Source: Rugalucina vietnamica | Taxonomy: Eukaryota; Mollusca; Bivalvia; Lucinida; Lucinidae | Assembly: GCA_964017185.1 (NCBI GenBank) | Contig: OZ024882.1 | Span: 35,822,488-35,886,487, forward strand | Length of the DNA: 64,000 nucleotides | Direction of reading: 5' to 3' | In this document: piece after piece, positions 42,833 to 55,900 of the stretch | How the letters are laid out: each line of letters opens with the position of its first letter | Numbering within the stretch: position 1 is the first letter of the stretch | The notes under the pieces: model-generated | The model's database searches: none | What the model was told of the DNA's origin: nothing | The model's input: only the letters and a program-made list of their open reading frames with translations | Position numbers and translations under genes: made by a program

Positions 42833-44514
42833 TAGCTCACCTGAGCCGAAGGCTCACAGGTGAGCTAATAGGATGGCCATGATCCGGCGTCCGTCCGTCG
42901 TCGTCCGTCGTCGTCCACAATTTCAAAAATCTTCTTCTCTGAAACCGCTTGGCCGATCTAGTTGAAATTTTATGTGGAGCCTCCTTGGGTAGTGGCATTT
43001 CAAGTTTGATCGCGAAATCCAGGCCACATGACCAAGATGGCCGCCACGCCCATATATGTTAAAAACCGCTCAAAAATCTTCTTCTCCAGAACCGGTGGGC
43101 CGATTTCCTCTAAACTTGGTATGTAGCATCGGGGACTTAAGCCCATCATAGTTTGACAAAATGATGACCCTTGGATGACCTTGACCTATTTTACGGCAAG
43201 GTCAAATTTGGAAACATAGGCTTTTACATGGGAAAAAGTGAAAACTATGGATTTTTTGAAAACTATTGCAGCCTGAGGCCTGAAAAGTGGTAGATGCAAA
43301 CAACTAATGGAGTAGATGAAGGTATGTGATTAATTTAGGTCAAGGTCATCTCTTGACCTTGGCCAGTCTGTCGTCCATACACACTTTTCAAAGATCTTCT
43401 TCTCTGAAATTGCTGGGCCAATCAAAGTGAAATTTTATGTGGAGCATCCATGGGTAGGGGAGACGAAAGTTTGATCGCGAAATCCAGGTCACATGACCAA
43501 GATGGCCGCCACGCCCATATATGGTAAAAACCACTCAAAAATCTTCTTCTCCAGAACCGGCAGGCCGATTTTCATGAAATTTGGTATGTAGCATTTGGGA
43601 CTCCAGCCCATCATAGTTTGATAAAATGATGACCCTAGGATGACCTTGACTTATTTTACGGCAAGGTCAATTTTGGAAACATAGGCTTTTACATGTGAAA
43701 AAGTGAAAACTATGGATTTTTTGAAAACTATTGCAGCCTGATGCCTGAAAAGTGGTGGATGCAAACAACTAATGGAGTAGATGACGGTATATGATTAATT
43801 TAGGTCAAGGTCATCTCTTGACCTTGGCCAGTCTGTCGTCCATACACACTTTTCACAGATCTTCTTCTCTGAAACTGCTGGGCCAATCAAAGTGAAATTT
43901 TATGTGGAGCATCCATGGGTAGGGGAGACGAAAGTTTGATCGTGAAATCCAGGTCACATGACCAAGATGGCTGCCACGCCCATATATGGTAAAACCACTC
44001 AAAAATCTTCTTCTCCAGAACCGGCAGGCCAATTTTCACGAAAGTTTGTATGTAGCATTTTGGACTCCAGCCCATCATAGTTTGATCAAATGCTGACCAT
44101 AGGATGACCTTGACCTATTTTGCGGCAAGGTCAATTTTGGAAACATAGGCTTTTTCATGGGAAAAGGCGAAAACAATGGATATTTTGGAAACTGTTGCAG
44201 TCTGAGACCTGAAAGTTGCTAGATGCAGACAACTGATGGAGTCAATGAACGTAAGTAATTAATGATGGCCAAGGTCATTTCTTGACCTTGACCCAAGGTC
44301 ATTTGAATATCAAAATTAAAATTATAGTTTTCTCAGAAATCACTGGGTTTGGAAACTATTGCAGCCTGAGACCTGAATCTTTGCAGATGCAGACAACTTA
44401 TGAATTCAATAAAGGTGTGTGAGTATTCAAGGTCAAGGTCATTTCATGATGACTTAATACTCCAGGATCAGGCTTCAGGTGAGCGTTCTCAGGACCATTG
44501 GTCCTCTGGTTTTC
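42833..44514 (+). mobile_element. Large Helentron-associated-like element (family 1, copy c)
   Basis: The 5' end TTTTTAGCTCACCTGAGCC..GGCTCACAGGTGAGC and the CGTCCGTCCGTCGTCGTCC stretch, a ~460-bp unit core (starts near 42931, 43389, 43852), and the 3' end CAGGTGAGCG, hairpin AGGACCATTGGTCCT, CTGGTTTT are all intact. It is a near-consensus copy without nested inserts, so it is the best one to define the family. It contains two copies of AGGTCAAGGTCATCTCTTGA. Confidence 0.8.
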
Positions 44515-44579
44515 ATGTGTCGTTTTTGACCATCTCTGGCGAGGGAAGCTCAATGGCTCTGAATAAAACAAAAACATGT

Positions 44580-45060
44580 TTAGCTGTTTCTTTATTTTGA
44601 TGTTTTGCTTTATGTTCCAATCAATAGCTATGGTCATGATGACTGGACATGACCTCCGTTTTATGGGATGTCTATCCAACACGGAGATGTCATGACGTGG
44701 TTTGCTTTGAAATATAATCTCACATGTAAACGACTAGAGTTTTTATGTATGGATGGCTTAACTAAGCCACTTTTCCTGGGTCAGCCCATGTCTTCTGAAA
44801 GGTTAACCAGTAATCAAGCGGCCGGCCAGTCGGTAATAGGCTTTGCCTGGGAAACACGCCCAAAATCTATTTTTAAGGTCACAATCAATGTACGGTCCGC
44901 TTTAACATATTTAATAGGAAATGGCCAAGAATCGGATGATGTTCCTGAGTCCAGGACACGATAGACAAAGAGAAATTGTCTGGCATTGGAGGAAAGATTT
45001 TTTACATGCCCATCATTTAGGTGGCAGATGCAAATCCATATGGAAAGACCATCCCAAGAT
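44580..45060. repeat. Dispersed repeat, related to 51320-51420 and 55140-55290
   Basis: TTTATGTTCCAATCAATAGC and GGATGTCTATCCAACACGGA resemble 55150-55290. AACTAAGCCACTTTTCCTGG and GGTTAACCAGTAATCAAGC resemble 51335-51400. The pieces are probably from one SINE-like or non-autonomous family. Open frames through it are not convincing genes. Confidence 0.45.
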
Positions 45061-45114
45061 AATCAGACAAAGAGCATAATTTACATGTGCATTTGTATAA
45101 TAATTTTGCTTATA

Positions 45115-45391
45115 ATTACGAAAACATGCCCATGCAATATATGGATTTTTTTCAGCTGTAAAAATTGAAATTTTCAGTAGAAAAAGTTTTGATGTTTTTA
45201 ATATTTTCGCTCAAAACATACATTGTGGGTACACGCTAGAATCGACTCGCCGAGGCGGTTCTAACGAGTACCCACAATGTATGTTTTGGATCAAAAATAA
45301 GAAAGGTAGGTATATCGCTACATACCCCAATTTTGCTGTATAAAAGTGGGGTTTAAGGGGGTATACATTTCAGGGACATGTTTACCTGATG
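45115..45391 (+). mobile_element. MITE family B, copy 3
   Basis: It runs from ATTACGAAAACATGCCCATG to GGGACATGTTTACCTGAT. The central hairpin is almost perfect, tip GACTCGCCGAGGCGG. It shows both parts typical of family B: CATGCAATATATGG at left and the run TGGGGTTTAAGGGGGTATAC at right. Confidence 0.85.
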
Positions 45392-45886
45392 TAAAATGAT
45401 TCCTCTAGCATTATGGTAGGTATACACATGCAACACAACTGATTAAACTAAGACATTGTCATAAATTGACAACTTGTCTTTATGTTAAAGCTATTGCAAA
45501 AAAATAATGTTGTCCAGTCCATGTAGACGTTACAAAATGGGCATACAAATTTTCAAAACAGACATTTTGGAACCAATGGTAAAATTAATAAGACACTGTT
45601 TATTCTTAGGTCTCCAATGGAGCCATTTTTTCTTAATTTAATGGTAAAATTCTTGAACACTATTGTTAGAAAATATTGCTCTCAAAGAGCTTAAATTAGT
45701 TTTTATTCATTAGAAATTTTTAATATTGAAACACACAAACATACACGTACACAATTCAATGCAATTTCATCAACATATATCAGCAAACATTACTTGAACA
45801 TAAGCCTAATCCAATCCGTTGACTCTTATGTATGTATGTACTATTGAGTTTGCATATATGTGAATATTTAATTGTACTGAATTGTT

Positions 45887-47037
<1,151 letters not shown>

Positions 47038-47107
<70 letters not shown>
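47038..47107. repeat. (TA)n microsatellite, right half
   Basis: About 70 bases of TA, ending in GTGTGTGTGT. Confidence 0.9.
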
Positions 47108-47117
<10 letters not shown>

Positions 47118-47146
47118 ATCAAGAAATTCTAATAAATAATAAAATC

Positions 47147-47343
47147 TGAGCTGCCACATCAGAAAACCAACAATTTGCATAAGCGAAAACACTTAAAGTT
47201 TGCAGTTCAGCACCTTTGTTTTTGCGACAGGGATAGTACAATTCTACTTTCTAATTTGGAAATTTCCAGCCTCTAGTGTACAGCTTGGTTTGTGTCGGAC
47301 CTGTTCCAAAACCACATTGTTGGTTTTCCAACAAGGCAGCTCA
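47147..47343 (-). mobile_element. MITE family A, copy 12
   Basis: It runs from TGAGCTGCCACATCAGAAAA to CAAGGCAGCTCA. The left hairpin arm is largely lost. The GACCTGTTCCAAAACCACATTG segment gives the reverse direction. Confidence 0.75.
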
Positions 47344-47743
47344 TTTCTCTCAAGCACAATCCGACATTCAAGTAGCCTCCAATATTTATAATACTAAAAA
47401 ACTACAACACGAATCATACTTTTATCTTATGCTCCAATATTTTGGACAATATTTAGTCAATGCGGGATAGAACCACCTCATCCTGGGTGTTAACCAGTAC
47501 CATAATGAATTAACCTGTCTTGTTCAATGACACAAACCAGCATCAATGGCGTTCCAACCCAGAACCTCTCAATAATCAGTAGTCTGACTCACTCACCACA
47601 AGGCTATCCCGCTCCTCCATTTTAACCCATATTTGATGAATGAATTCTCCCATCATTATCATTTGGGTGAGTCCACGTTCATTTTTAGGGGCATCAGGAG
47701 TGATTTTTAATTTTTGTTCAATTTTTGGATTAAAATTCTCTAA

Positions 47744-47810
47744 GCAAACAGAATAGCCCAACATGGGACGCCGCGTTCTGCGGCATCACATCTGGGGCTA
47801 TTCTGTTTGC
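47744..47810. repeat. Compact perfect hairpin
   Basis: GCAAACAGAATAGCCC (47744-47759) and GGGCTATTCTGTTTGC (47795-47810) pair over all 16 bases. A second inner stem GCCGC/GCGGC closes the loop. It is not part of MITE A or B. A transcribed structure or a short palindromic element is possible. Confidence 0.6.
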
Positions 47811-48071
47811 CTATGTCTCTTAAAAGGGATGCCAGGCTTAAATGAGTAAATCATTACTCTGGCTTTTTTATAAGTTTTTACATGTTTTAAGCGTAAAATT
47901 ACAGTATTATTGCAGTAGCACTTTCATTTTAAGAACACCTTGTAATAAATAAATTCTAATAACTGTTTTCATTAATACATTAACATGAACATTCTCAACA
48001 AGCACTTAACAATAAATAAACAGTATCTTTGCATAAAATCTGTGGTTCATTTAATATGCCTGGTTCTGAAG

Positions 48072-48623
48072 TTACTGTCTGAACACCATCTTTCAGAAAC
48101 TGCATTTTTCAAAATCTCACTTTTGTGAAATACTACAAGAAAAATATGACTATGTCTTCTTTCTGCAACCCAAAAGTCCTAAAAAGTGCTGCAAAATGCA
48201 AAAATTTTGGAAATCGGTTCACTAGTAATATAATTATGCCCGAAAATTGTTTTGAATAGGCCATTTGCATGTGCAAGGGATGTAATCCATACACCTGAAA
48301 ATTGAAATTCAAGCAAATCTGTGAAATAATTTTAAGAGTTTGGTGCTCAGCTATGCATACAATAAATTTTTGTTTTGGTTTGGTGCATTTTAGATGATAA
48401 ATAATCAATATAGATTTTTTCCTGGAAAATAGTAACTTCCCTTACAGACATTTTTACCATGGAAAAAGCCCTATCCAAAACTATTTTCTGGCATAAAATA
48501 GCACTTTTTAAGACTTGTGGAATGCAAAATGGTGACTTGGTCATATTTTTCTTGAAGTCTTTCAGAAAAGTGAGATTTTGCAAAATGCAGTTTCTGGAAG
48601 ATAGTGTTTAGACAGTAGGTTTT
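48072..48623. mobile_element. Fold-back MITE, 550 bp
   Basis: ACTGTCTGAACACCATCTTT, CAGAAACTGCATTTT and CAAGAAAAATATGAC on the left match, inverted, GTCATATTTTTCTTG, AAAATGCAGTTTCTG and TAGTGTTTAGACAGTAGG on the right. The arms are about 130 bp. No open frame of interest. Confidence 0.8.
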
Positions 48624-48919
48624 TCATCCTCAAATCAGATGAGGCTGAATTTATCATGCTCAACTGTTAAAATGCCGAGCTTGACATCTGAAAATTTATT
48701 ATTTTAACCTGAAATGACTATTAAAGTATTCATGATATTTATGAGCAAATGATACTTTTATGAAAGTCCAACTTTACCTCTGTTTCACTGTGTGCAGATG
48801 TCACAAAACTTTTCTTATGCTGTACTCAGCTGAGCATGCAAATGATCTTGCTCATGAATGCTTGAATGCTGATTTTGTATAACAGCATAACAAATGGCTT
48901 AAACCATTAAGATATAAAA

Positions 48920-49153
48920 TGAGCCTGTGCATGAGAAAACCAACAATTTGGGTTCCGACCAGGTCCGACACAAACCGAGCTGTACAGCCACAGAAGATGG
49001 TTAGAGGCTGGAAATTTTGGATTTAGAAAGTAGAAGAATTCTACTATCTGTTGCGAAAACAAAGGCGCTGATCAGCTTCACAATTCCTGTGAAGCTGATC
49101 TGCGCCTTTGTTTTCGCCTATGCAGGTTGTTGGTTTTCCCATGTGGCGACTCA
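48920..49153 (+). mobile_element. MITE family A, copy 13
   Basis: It runs from TGAGCCTGTGCATGAG to CATGTGGCGACTCA. The hairpin GGCGCTGATCAGCTTCACA..TGTGAAGCTGATCTGCGCC is intact. It is close in sequence to copy 3. Confidence 0.85.
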
Positions 49154-49572
49154 AATTTCTTTGCTTCTGGATATTTTGATATTGATGCACAAGTTGAATG
49201 TCATGCTCAGTCAAGTTGAGCATAAAAAGTTCCTGATCTGACATGCTACAGAAACAGTGCAAAGGCTGAAAAATTGGAAGTGAACACAGTCTGATGTCCT
49301 TTATGAGGTGAACACACGTTTTTTTTTTTTTTTTTTTTTACAAAAAGGAAGCGGCACAAATGAACAGCGCCTTTGTTTTATCGAAATTGACAGTACATCC
49401 CCTCTTTTTCTTAAATCCAGAATTCTAAGCCTCTGGTCACTTTCATTACTTTGAAGCCCAGTTATTGCATCACCTTTTCTCAAACCTGAGGACAGCTTTT
49501 TTAACCAACACTTCTATCATTTTTCTATCTGTTTTATAAAACTTTAAAAAAAGAAAAATCTCTTGATTTCTT

Positions 49573-49578
49573 TTATTT
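49573..49578 (-). promoter_or_regulatory. Candidate poly(A) signal for SEC62
   Basis: AATAAA on the minus strand, about 355 bases after the SEC62 stop and beyond the MITE at 49700-49933. No transcript evidence is available. Confidence 0.4.
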
Positions 49579-49699
49579 GATTCAAGTTCAAAAGCCTACA
49601 TTGATCATTATTTTGTAACAGTGCAGCCAAGTTTTATTTTAGACATGTTTGAAAAAAATGGAGAACTGACTTTAAAACAGATTTTCTAATTCACTTATT

Positions 49700-49933
49700 T
49701 GAGCCACCACATCAGAAAAGCAACAATTTGCATATGCGAAAACAAAGGCACAGCCCAGATTCGTGGCTACTGCAAAGCTGATCAGCGCCTTTGTTTTTGC
49801 TACACAGACAGTCAATACATCTTCTTAAATCGAAATGTTTAAGCTTCTAGCCTACTTCTGTGACTGTACAGCCTGGTTTGTGTCGGACATGGTTTGAAAC
49901 TTGAATTGTTGAGTTTTTTCATGCGAAGGCTCA
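49700..49933 (-). mobile_element. MITE family A, copy 14, supplying the SEC62 stop codon
   Basis: It runs from TGAGCCACCACATCAGAAAA to CATGCGAAGGCTCA. Its right terminal bases TCA (49931-49933) are, on the minus strand, the TGA that ends SEC62. The proximal 3'UTR would therefore be MITE sequence. Confidence 0.85.
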
Positions 49934-52900
49934 TTTGTCCTTTTTTGTTTCAATTTCATCAGATCCAATTTCTTCTTCATCCTCTTCTTCATTCTCTCCA
50001 TCTTCATCCAGATTTTCCTCCATCTCTCTATCATTATTTTCTTCTTGTCCACTTATCATTTCAAAACCGTTATTTTTATCATTTTCATTTTCCGAATCAT
50101 TTTCTTCTTCTTCCAATTCTGCTTCTTCCTTTTCTAATCTCTTCTTCTTTGCTTTTTCTTTGAGTTCTTTAGTAGAGTCATAAACGTCATGTTTTATAAA
50201 TGGTTTAAAAGATTCAATAACACCGCAGTCCTCAGTGAGATTTGGGAAGATCCAGAAATGATGTTTTCCCATTGTTAACACCCAAACTATGGAGAATATG
50301 ATGACACGAACTGAAAGAGAGTAACAATGTACATGTATGATAAACATTACACAAATATGTTTTTCCAGTTTTAACAGACTTACTAAATTTATTTTGACCA
50401 TCTTGGTATGAATTTTGTAGCCCATACAGTAGCAGATTCAGAGGGGGCTCTACACCCCCTCTCCTCTGGAACCTTTATCAGAAATTAAAAATGTAGGGTC
50501 AGATGTAGGTAAAAGTTAAAAACTGAAAACTGTCAGGAAATCATGGATCAGCCCCTACTAGAAATCTCTCAAGCATCAGGAAAACATGTCTGTGACATGT
50601 GTACCCCCTTAAACACCACTTTTATATAGTAAAACTTGGGTATACAGGGATATACCCAATTTTCTTATTTTGGCTTATAGATTATGGGTACTTGTTAGAA
50701 CGGCTTCAGCGAGGTGGTTCTAAGGTGCACCTACAATCAATGTTTTGAACAAAAACATTAACATGCCAACTTTTTCCCCACGAAATTTTCAATTTTTACA
50801 GCTGAAAAAATTCTGTTTTTACTATAAGGGTAAGTTTTCGTAATGTAGATGCCATGCCTGTAAAATGTAAGGTAATACTTACGAACTATAAGGAACAACA
50901 TAAAACCAACGAAGCTGGCCCCTAACAAACTGCACCAATAGACTAGAATTCTCATCCAATCAGGCCAAAGGGGAAACAAACATAGAGCCGCTGCCCCTAT
51001 CACTGTAAGAGAGATAGAAACAATTTTGGTAATGTTGGGACAGACCCTCCACTTCCTAATATTAACCAGTACCATGGGATGTCATGCTCATAGCATACAT
51101 CTTGGCACTAGTTGGAGCCCAACACTTTACCACCAAGCCACCATGCTTCCCCATAAGTGTTACAAATACAGATTTAGAGAGGAACATGTTCGCTAGTTTG
51201 ATTTGTGGTTCAACTTCCCTGCCAACAGTAATGGTCATTTTGGGACACTGCACCCATTTTCTTGGAATTTTTTAATGTGCGTCAAAATATTTAATCACCC
51301 AAGTCAAAGACTTGGGTATATATGTATGAATCATTTGACTAAACCACTTTTCCCGAGCAGGCTGAGACCTTCTAAGCAGTCAACCAGTAATGAGTTGGTC
51401 AGTCAGTAATTAGCTATGACTGGAGGCACTATCAGCTTATCTGCTTCTTACAGCCCCAATGGGTGGGGGACTGGGAAGGGAATTTACTCGCAACACTACC
51501 TAAATGGGTGTGATGTAACTCACATCAAAATCATATCAGGGAAACAGCCATTCTGTATATGTGAACAGTTGCAATACTTACACATTAATGCACCTATGAA
51601 GAATGTCTTTGGATGGATTGGGTCATAGATCCATACATATAACTGAAAAGATGAAGTGTACATGACATTGTATGTAATCAAGGTAACTTTGACAATTGTA
51701 CTGTAAGGAAAATTATCTTAAATGTAAGGTATGTAGACCTAAATGATTGTTGGATTTTTCTATTGTGTAGTTTCATGTTAATCAAATTCACACGACAGAA
51801 TGTTCCAGGAGTTGATGCCGAGGACTGCTTTCACTCGAATGTGACTTTCTACCAATCCAGTATCATGATATTTGTTCCTTTAATGGCTTAGAACAAATAT
51901 GACATTAATTTTTTCAGTTATTTTTGGATGGGGCCATTGATTCCTGACCCATACTAAGGGGAGTTAATTTGTTTTGCTCAAGCATATAACTCGGCTTTGT
52001 TGGAGTTCAAATCTCAAACTCTTGATCTTCAGTCTGACACTACACCACTAGGCCATTGCATTCCCCTGGTATCATGATATGTGAACATTTGTCTCACATT
52101 ATGATGCTCTGATTTTCAGCCATACTTTTAATATTTGTCACCTTCTTTTATGCTTCTACCGGTACTAAGCAGAAATTTGAGGCAAGGCATGTAACTTCCT
52201 ATGACCAACAACACCTGTGTTTTATTGAAAAAAATAAACAAAACTAATAATCTGACAAAATGTACCTACCGAGTTACCATCTACAAATCTTTGATCTTCT
52301 GCCATACTTAATTTGAACTTTTTCACCTTCTTTTTGTCATCTTCCTGGAAAAATAAATAATCAGAATGTACAGTGTGATTTGTTTCGTGGTTTTATGTCA
52401 CAATGAACAATTTTTTCAATCATGTTGCAAAGGAAAAGTAATTAGCACTGTCCTAAGAATACCCATCTCTTCAAGTGCCAAGTGGCAGCCATCTTGAAAA
52501 CTCTTGTCAGTTTAGATGAAACACTTTAACAATAAATCAGTGCCAAAAGTGGTTGCTTGGGCAAACTTGTGAACTGATGAACAGTAAAATACTCTTGCCA
52601 CTATGCTTAAGTGTTTCTGGTATTTTGCAGAAACACTGTATAGTGTAACTGTCTCTGACAGTGTTACTACACTTTTGTAGAATAATGTGCAGCAAATTTC
52701 TAAAACTTGCCGAATAACGATTAAAAATGTTTGACAAAAAGAATATGATTATAATTTTCTGAACAAAAATTCACGGAAGGGGGTAAAAAAGTCACTCAAA
52801 ATCATAATGAAATGATACAAATGGTATGTCTGCAATCAAATCTTCATGGTCACACAATTATTTTTTCGAATATGAAATTTAATGATCATGGATTATCTCC

Positions 52901-55900
52901 CTTGACAAGACAAAATCCATCTAAAAAACTTTATCTGCAGACTGATTTTTAAATTATTTGCAGGTCCTGTTCAGACAAACCAACATCACGATCTTGACTA
53001 GAACACAGTTTAAATTTTTGCAATCATACAAAAGACACATGAGCCTCCTCATGGGAAAACCAACAATCTGCATAGGCAAAAACAAAGGCGCAGATCAGCT
53101 TCTTGAAAACCGCGAAGCTGATCAGCGACTTTGTTTCCGCTACACGGATAGTACAATCCCTCTTCTACTTAAATCTGAAATTTAAAGCTTCTAGCTCTTT
53201 TCTGTGACTGTACAGGTCGGTTTGTGTCGGACCTGTTCAGAAACCACATTGTTGGTTTTCCCACAAGGGGGCTCAAATTTAGCTACCAAAACTCAGTTAT
53301 CAGAGGTCATGTTTCACACACTAGGTATTTTCCCACCTTTTTTTCTTCTTTCTTCACTTCTTCTAGTTCTTTCTCTGGTTTCTTTGTCTTTTTGTCCTTC
53401 TTACTCTTCTTGTCCTTTAAATAGACATTTGAGCCTCATCATGAGAAAACCAACAATCTGATTTCCAAACAGGTTTCACGCAAACCGAAAAGTACAAGCA
53501 CAGAAGATGGCTAGAGGCTGGGAATTTTCGATTTAGAAAGTAGAGGAATTGTGGTAGCTGTGTAGTGAAAAACAAAGGCGCTGATCAGCTTCGCAGTTAC
53601 TGAGAAGTTGATCTGCATCTTTGTTTTTGCAGATGCAGATTGTTGGTTTTCTCATGACCTGGCTCATTTCTGATTAATTAAAAATCATAGAAAACCTGGC
53701 TCATTTCTGATTATTTAAAAATCATATCAGCCTGACCAATCAAAATGTGAGGCAAAAATCTAAGAACCCCCAAGAAATATCACCTGACAGATACAAGCAC
53801 AGAGCTTGGTTTGTCTCACATGTGCCACTGTGAAGGGCTCAAACTCACACAGTGTATAGGGGTGAGATGACCAAATTATTAAGCTTGGTAATGAAATCAG
53901 TGCTCTTAACCACTCTGACATGGGGGTCCCACAAAATAAATATTTGATATGGGGATAACTCTATTCAATTCCAAGTTTTCCTTTGGGTTGGATACCATTG
54001 GAAATTTTGCTTTACTGTGATGCATAATTAGCAAAGCACTCTTATCTTGATAATCTTTTAGTAATTGGGCCATTTCTTGAGAGAATCTTTTGATTGTTTG
54101 AAGGGTTGTAATTTTATAGAAATTCCAGGACAAAGTCCAGGCACGTTTCTGAAAGTCAATGGGTTTTCCAGGACAAAGGCCATTTTCACAGGTCTGTAAG
54201 GACCCTATGTAAAGTTGCTTTACAAACATCTTTATTTTGCTGCTTCCTAAATCCTGAGTTTATGCCTTTCTCCATCTTCTGAGGCTGTATTAAACCAGGA
54301 TGTATATTGTTTGTTTGTATTTAGGTTTAAAGCCCCAGTCAACAATTTTTCAGTCATGTCAATTCCTGGGTATTTACCAGTACTCTGGGGAGTTAATGTG
54401 TCTTGCTCAAGGACACACCACAACACCCCGAGTGGGGTGGATCAAAGACCTCTTGAGGCTGATGCTCTACAACCAAGCCCTCTTGCCATCTTCTGAGGCT
54501 GTATAAAACCCTATATATGTTATGTAAGAACTTGTCTTACACCCTGATGTCACTTTTGTGCAAAGGCTTGTGAATACTTTGGGAGATCAAGTTTGTTTCT
54601 GAAACAGTGAGATCAAATGGACTCTGGTATCAGTGGTATGTATCAGTTTCACTTTCAACTGATCAAGGTGGTCTTTGGTTTATACATGACAAAAATATGC
54701 TCAATGTACAGATCAATAATATTTAGTTACACACGACACTGATACAATATGATATAACATCATGTTTTCTTCCAGTTTACATCAGGAAAACATGTCCGTG
54801 AAATGTATACCCCCTTAAACCCCACTGTTATATAGAAAAACTGGAGTTTGCAGGGGTATACCTATTTTTCTTATTTCTGCTCCAAAACATAGATTGTGGG
54901 TACTCATTAGAACCACCTCGCTGAGGGGCTTCTAACGAGTACCCACAATCTATGTTTTCAGCAAAAATAAGACAATCTATGTTTTCAGCAAAAATAAGAA
55001 AATTATTTATAAAATTCTCTGAAATTTTTCTATTTTTACAACTAAGTCTTTGTATATTGCAGGGGCGTGTTTTCGTAATGTGGGACTTTTACCCAATATA
55101 GGGATGTACTGACATGTCAAAATTGCTTGTGCCATACCTTGTTGCTTTATGTCCCAATCAATACCCATGGTCATGTCAAGATGTTGCCTCCCATTTTATG
55201 GATTGTGTCACATGTTTTATGTCCCAAGCAATAGCTATGGTCGAGTCAGGATATTGATTCCTATTTTACAGGACTTCTACCCAACATAGGGATGTCATGA
55301 CATCCGAAATACCAGAGTGGTTTGTGTCAGACCTTTTCAAAACTCAAATTAAGTTTTCTCATGTACCCACCTCCGTTGCTGATTCTTTTTCCTTTTCTTC
55401 TTCCTTCTTTCTCTCCTTTTCTTCTATTTCTTTCTTTTTCTTTCTCTTCTCTTTATCTTTCCTCTTTTCTACTCTGTCTGCTCTGTGGAACAACCCTTTC
55501 TCTAACATACTGCAAAACAATCAACAGAGGGAATGGTCACAAACTTGGCATTGTAAGAAATGAGCTGTGACATGAGAAAACCGGTCTTCGGGTTTTCCGA
55601 CCAGGTCTGACATAAACCAACCTGAGCACCAATAGAAGTTGGCTAGAAGCTTGAAATTTTGGATTTAGGAAGAAGATAAATTGTCCTATCCATGTAGCAA
55701 TAACAAAGGCGCTGATCAGCTGTGCAGTTACTGCGCAGCTGATCAGCTCCTTTGTTGTCGCATAGGCAAAAATCTGGTTTTCTGGTGACGCGGCTTAAAT
55801 ACATTTAGTATGTGTTTATAAAAGAGAACTTTGCTGTCTGCTTGTCCACAATGGGCTGGATGTCAGTTGTTAGCATGAAAATGGGTACTGAACATTGATT

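Noticed and set aside
49894-50183. Ser/Phe-rich plus-strand open frames
   Set aside because: They are the antisense of the acidic SEC62 tail, which is supported by family motifs and splice phase.
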